Shown: one piece after another, positions 6,526-8,250 of the stretch | How the letters are laid out: each line of letters opens with the position of its first letter | Position numbering within the stretch: position 1 is the stretch's first letter | Origin: Oscillospiraceae bacterium | GTDB taxonomy: Bacteria > Bacillota_A > Clostridia > Oscillospirales > Oscillospiraceae | Reading direction: 5' to 3' | Assembly (NCBI GenBank): GCA_017396725.1 | Contig: JAFQLA010000189.1 | Coordinates: forward strand, 1-8,250 | DNA length: 8,250 bases | Notes under the pieces: model-generated | Seen by the model: the letters and a program-made list of their open reading frames with translations, nothing else | Databases searched by the model: none | What the model was told of the DNA's origin: nothing | Translations under genes and position numbers: made by a program

Positions 6526-6771
6526 ATGAAAGCTACCGGTATTGTAAGAAAGATCGATGAACTGGGCCGCGTTGTGCTGCCTGTTGAGCTGCGCCGTGTG
6601 TTGGATATCTCAGAGCGGGATCCTTTGGAAATCTATGTGGACGGTGCGTCCATTATTCTCAAAAAGTACCGCCCTAACTGTATCTTCTGCAATGCGGCCG
6701 AAGATGTGACGGAGTTCCGTGGCAAGAATGTCTGCGCCAAATGCCTGCAGGAAATGCGGGAGTTGGATTAA
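6526..6771 (+). CDS. abrB: AbrB-family transition-state regulator with C-terminal Cys4 motif
   Basis: An 81-residue DNA-binding protein. Residues 1-48 (MKATGIVRKIDELGRVVLPVELRR through SIILKKY) match the AbrB/SpoVT swapped-hairpin DNA-binding domain almost residue for residue. In Bacillus AbrB this domain dimerises, represses stationary-phase genes during growth and also represses its own gene. The C-terminal part differs from Bacillus AbrB: it carries CIFC (52-55) and CAKC (70-73), a CxxC-14-CxxC pair able to hold a zinc ion, seen in many clostridial homologues. The ATG at 6526 has AGGAG ending 8 nt upstream; the in-frame TTG at 6475 lies inside the operator-like repeat and is not credible. 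The gene is divergent from spmA and convergent with rsmI, and has its own promoter and terminator. The family is certain; whether it is the functional AbrB or a paralogue is not. Confidence 0.93.
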   Translation: MKATGIVRKIDELGRVVLPVELRRVLDISERDPLEIYVDGASIILKKYRPNCIFCNAAEDVTEFRGKNVCAKCLQEMRELD

Positions 6772-6779
6772 GAAAACAA

Positions 6780-6815
6780 AAAAGAGCGAAAGCCATTGGC
6801 TTTCGCTCTTTTCTT
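6780..6815. terminator. Bidirectional terminator between abrB and rsmI
   Basis: A perfect 15-bp stem (6780-6794 with 6798-6812) with a 3-nt loop is flanked by A-rich sequence on the left and T-rich sequence on the right. It lies 8 nt after the abrB stop codon and about 10 nt from the rsmI stop, so it can serve both converging transcripts. Confidence 0.9.
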
Positions 6816-6822
6816 TTGCTGT

Positions 6823-7650
6823 TTATTTTTCCAGTACAGCGGCATAGAGGTCATTTTTGTTCAGGCCTGTGTCAGCGGCGACCTGACGCACCGCATCTTT
6901 CATGCGCATGCCTTCTTCACGGCGGCGCAGGACAAGGTTCACGCCCTCTTCCATAGTGACTACCATTTCTTCCTTGGCTTCCGCGCCGGCAAGCACCAGC
7001 ACGAATTCGCCCTTGGGCTGATTTTCGTTATAGTAGCGGACTGCGGCGGAAAGGGTGGTGCGCAGTGTTTCTTCATGGAGCTTGGTGATCTCACGGCAAA
7101 GGGTGATGGGGCGGTCACCGAATACGCTCTCCAGATCCGCAAGGGTGGCGGCAAGGCGGTGGGGCGCTTCGTGGAAAATCATGGTGCGCTCTTCACCTAC
7201 CAGCTTCTGCAGCCATTCCATGCGCTCTTTGCGTGCGGTGGGCAGAAAGCCTTCAAAGGTAAAGCGGCGGGTGGAAAGTCCGGATACCGCAAGGGCATTG
7301 ATGGCGGCACAGCAGCCGGGGATGCTGATGACATCCACATTGGCCTCCGCACAAAGCTTGACCATACCCTCGCCGGGATCGCTGATGGCGGGGGTGCCCG
7401 CATCCGTTACCAGCGCGCAGGATTCACCGCCGAGGAGCCGCTGCAAAATAGCGGGGCCTGCGGTGGCCTGATTATGTTCATGGTAGCTGACGAGAGATTT
7501 TTTGATGTCGAAATGGTTCAATAGCCGCAGCGTCACCCGGGTATCCTCCGCGGCGATAAAGTCCACGCTGCGCAGCGTGTCCAGCGCGCGGACGGAAAGA
7601 TCGCCCAGATTGCCGATGGGGGTAGCTACCAGATATAAGGTTCCGGACAT
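6823..7650 (-). CDS. rsmI: 16S rRNA (cytidine(1402)-2'-O)-methyltransferase RsmI
   Basis: A 275-residue SAM-dependent methyltransferase of the tetrapyrrole-methylase fold that methylates the ribose of C1402 in the 16S rRNA decoding centre. The family motifs are all present in order: GTLYLVATPIGNLGDLS (3-19), AEDTR (34-38), SYHEHN (55-60), VTDAGTPAISDPG (81-93), GFLP (134-137), IFHEAPHRL (158-166) and REITKLHEE (186-194). A C-terminal helix-turn-helix-like region ends in GLNKNDLYAAVLEK. At 111-116, where many homologues read PGPSA or PGASA, this one reads PGCCAA, a small oddity. AGGAG lies 7 nt before the ATG and inside the last codons of trmN6, whose stop is only 3 nt away, so the two genes are almost certainly co-transcribed and translationally coupled. 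Length and motifs are normal; identification is secure. Confidence 0.97.
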   Translation of the reverse strand: MSGTLYLVATPIGNLGDLSVRALDTLRSVDFIAAEDTRVTLRLLNHFDIKKSLVSYHEHNQATAGPAILQRLLGGESCALVTDAGTPAISDPGEGMVKLCAEANVDVISIPGCCAAINALAVSGLSTRRFTFEGFLPTARKERMEWLQKLVGEERTMIFHEAPHRLAATLADLESVFGDRPITLCREITKLHEETLRTTLSAAVRYYNENQPKGEFVLVLAGAEAKEEMVVTMEEGVNLVLRRREEGMRMKDAVRQVAADTGLNKNDLYAAVLEK

Positions 7651-7653
7651 AGT

Positions 7654-8250
7654 TTAACTCCTTGTTCGAAAGTATATTTCGTTCATTTCTTCGCTGGGCG
7701 TACCGTCGCTGTGATGAAGGATCAGCGGGGGCGCGATGGTGAGACCGCTTTTGCCGCCCAGTTTGCCCTCTACCAGAATCAAGGAGGGGGTGCTTTCAGG
7801 ACGGTGATGGACAAAGCGAAGAGTTTTAGGTTCCAGTTTGACCTGCCGCATGGCGCAGATGAGATCTGCCAGCCGCTCAGGGCGGAAGACTACAGCAAAG
7901 CGGCCGCCAAAGCGCAAAAGCCTTGCGGCGGCGGCGCAGACATCCTCGATGGTGCAGTCCTTTTCTTCCCGCGCGGTCTGCCGTGAGGTGCCTGCGGCTT
8001 CGTAACCGCTTCCGGCACGGAAATAAGGCGGATTAGAGATGACAAGGTCAAAAGAGTTGGCCTCCAGCACGCCTTTGAGGGCGCGAAGATCGGCCTGATG
8101 GAAGGTGAGACGCTCTGCAAGACCGTTTTCCTCTGCCGCCCGGCGGGCAAGAGCGAGAGGGTCACTTTGGATATCCACCCCTGTGACAAAGAGGTTTGGC
8201 TCACGGCCCAGAAGCAAAATGCCCAATAGACCGCTGCCGCAACCAAGGTC
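7654..8250 (-). CDS. trmN6: tRNA1(Val) (adenine(37)-N6)-methyltransferase-like protein (partial, N-terminus outside window)
   Basis: The reading frame is open to the right edge, so the visible 198 residues lack perhaps 45 N-terminal residues of a family of about 245-250. The fragment begins exactly in SAM-binding motif I, DLGCGSG, followed by the acidic VDIQSD (25-30) and the NPPY catalytic motif (73-76) typical of N6-adenine methyltransferases acting on nucleic acid. The C-terminal stretch LRFVHHRPESTPSLILVEG and then LTIAPPLILHHSDG closely follows the pattern of Bacillus YabB. That points to the COG4123/TrmN6 group, which modifies A37 of tRNA1(Val) in Escherichia coli; the target in Firmicutes is less certain. 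A TTG at 8226 is inside the gene and is not a start. The gene is upstream of rsmI in the same operon, as in Bacillus. Confidence 0.9.
   Translation of the reverse strand, partial: DLGCGSGLLGILLLGREPNLFVTGVDIQSDPLALARRAAEENGLAERLTFHQADLRALKGVLEANSFDLVISNPPYFRAGSGYEAAGTSRQTAREEKDCTIEDVCAAAARLLRFGGRFAVVFRPERLADLICAMRQVKLEPKTLRFVHHRPESTPSLILVEGKLGGKSGLTIAPPLILHHSDGTPSEEMNEIYFRTRS

Noticed and set aside
6796..7524. 242-codon plus-strand reading frame opposite rsmI
   Set aside because: It starts inside the terminator hairpin of abrB and lies antisense to a complete RsmI with all motifs.
1..8250. Mobile elements, CRISPR arrays, tRNA or riboswitches
   Set aside because: No transposase, integrase, terminal repeats, spaced direct repeats, cloverleaf sequences or long structured leaders were seen; intergenic gaps are short and contain only promoters, hairpins and the small palindromes listed.

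Overview
The window looks like an ordinary chromosomal stretch from an endospore-forming clostridial Firmicute of moderately high G+C content. The clues are the spore maturation pair spmA-spmB, a Bacillus-type AbrB regulator, strong AGGAGG-type ribosome binding sites, TTGACA/TATAAT-like promoters, and the pairing of abrB with rsmI and trmN6 that is also known from Bacillus. There are no tRNAs, rRNAs, CRISPR arrays, insertion sequences or phage genes. No stretch of 300 bases lacks a gene.

Layout from left to right. Positions 1-1367 (minus) hold the N-terminal part of a FAD-dependent dehydrogenase of the COG2509 type, whose 3' end lies outside. A divergent control region (about 1368-1543) separates it from a membrane-anchored HtrA-like serine protease (1544-2914, plus). 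Next come the translation-associated ATPase YchF (3036-4145, plus) and a PLP-dependent threonine-aldolase/beta-eliminating-lyase-like enzyme (4203-5237, plus). A shared hairpin terminator separates this from the convergent spmB and spmA (5276-6370, minus). A second divergent control region (6371-6525) leads to an AbrB-family regulator (6526-6771, plus). This gene converges on rsmI and the partial trmN6 (6823-8250, minus), two RNA methyltransferases that form a tight operon.

The genes fall into functional islands: envelope protein quality control (HtrA), translation and RNA modification (YchF, RsmI, TrmN6), spore cortex maturation (SpmA, SpmB) and transition-state regulation (AbrB). Nearly every unit is closed by a strong intrinsic hairpin, two of which are placed to serve convergent genes on both strands.

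The most interesting signal is regulatory. A CATG-flanked, AT-rich inverted element sits upstream of htrA (1440-1465). A near match to it sits over the expected transcription start of abrB (6460-6484). The two are about 5 kb apart and suggest a common regulator, possibly the AbrB protein encoded here acting on itself and on htrA. A separate 15-bp palindrome lies just before spmA. I found no convincing undescribed multi-gene system; the coding content is well explained by known families.
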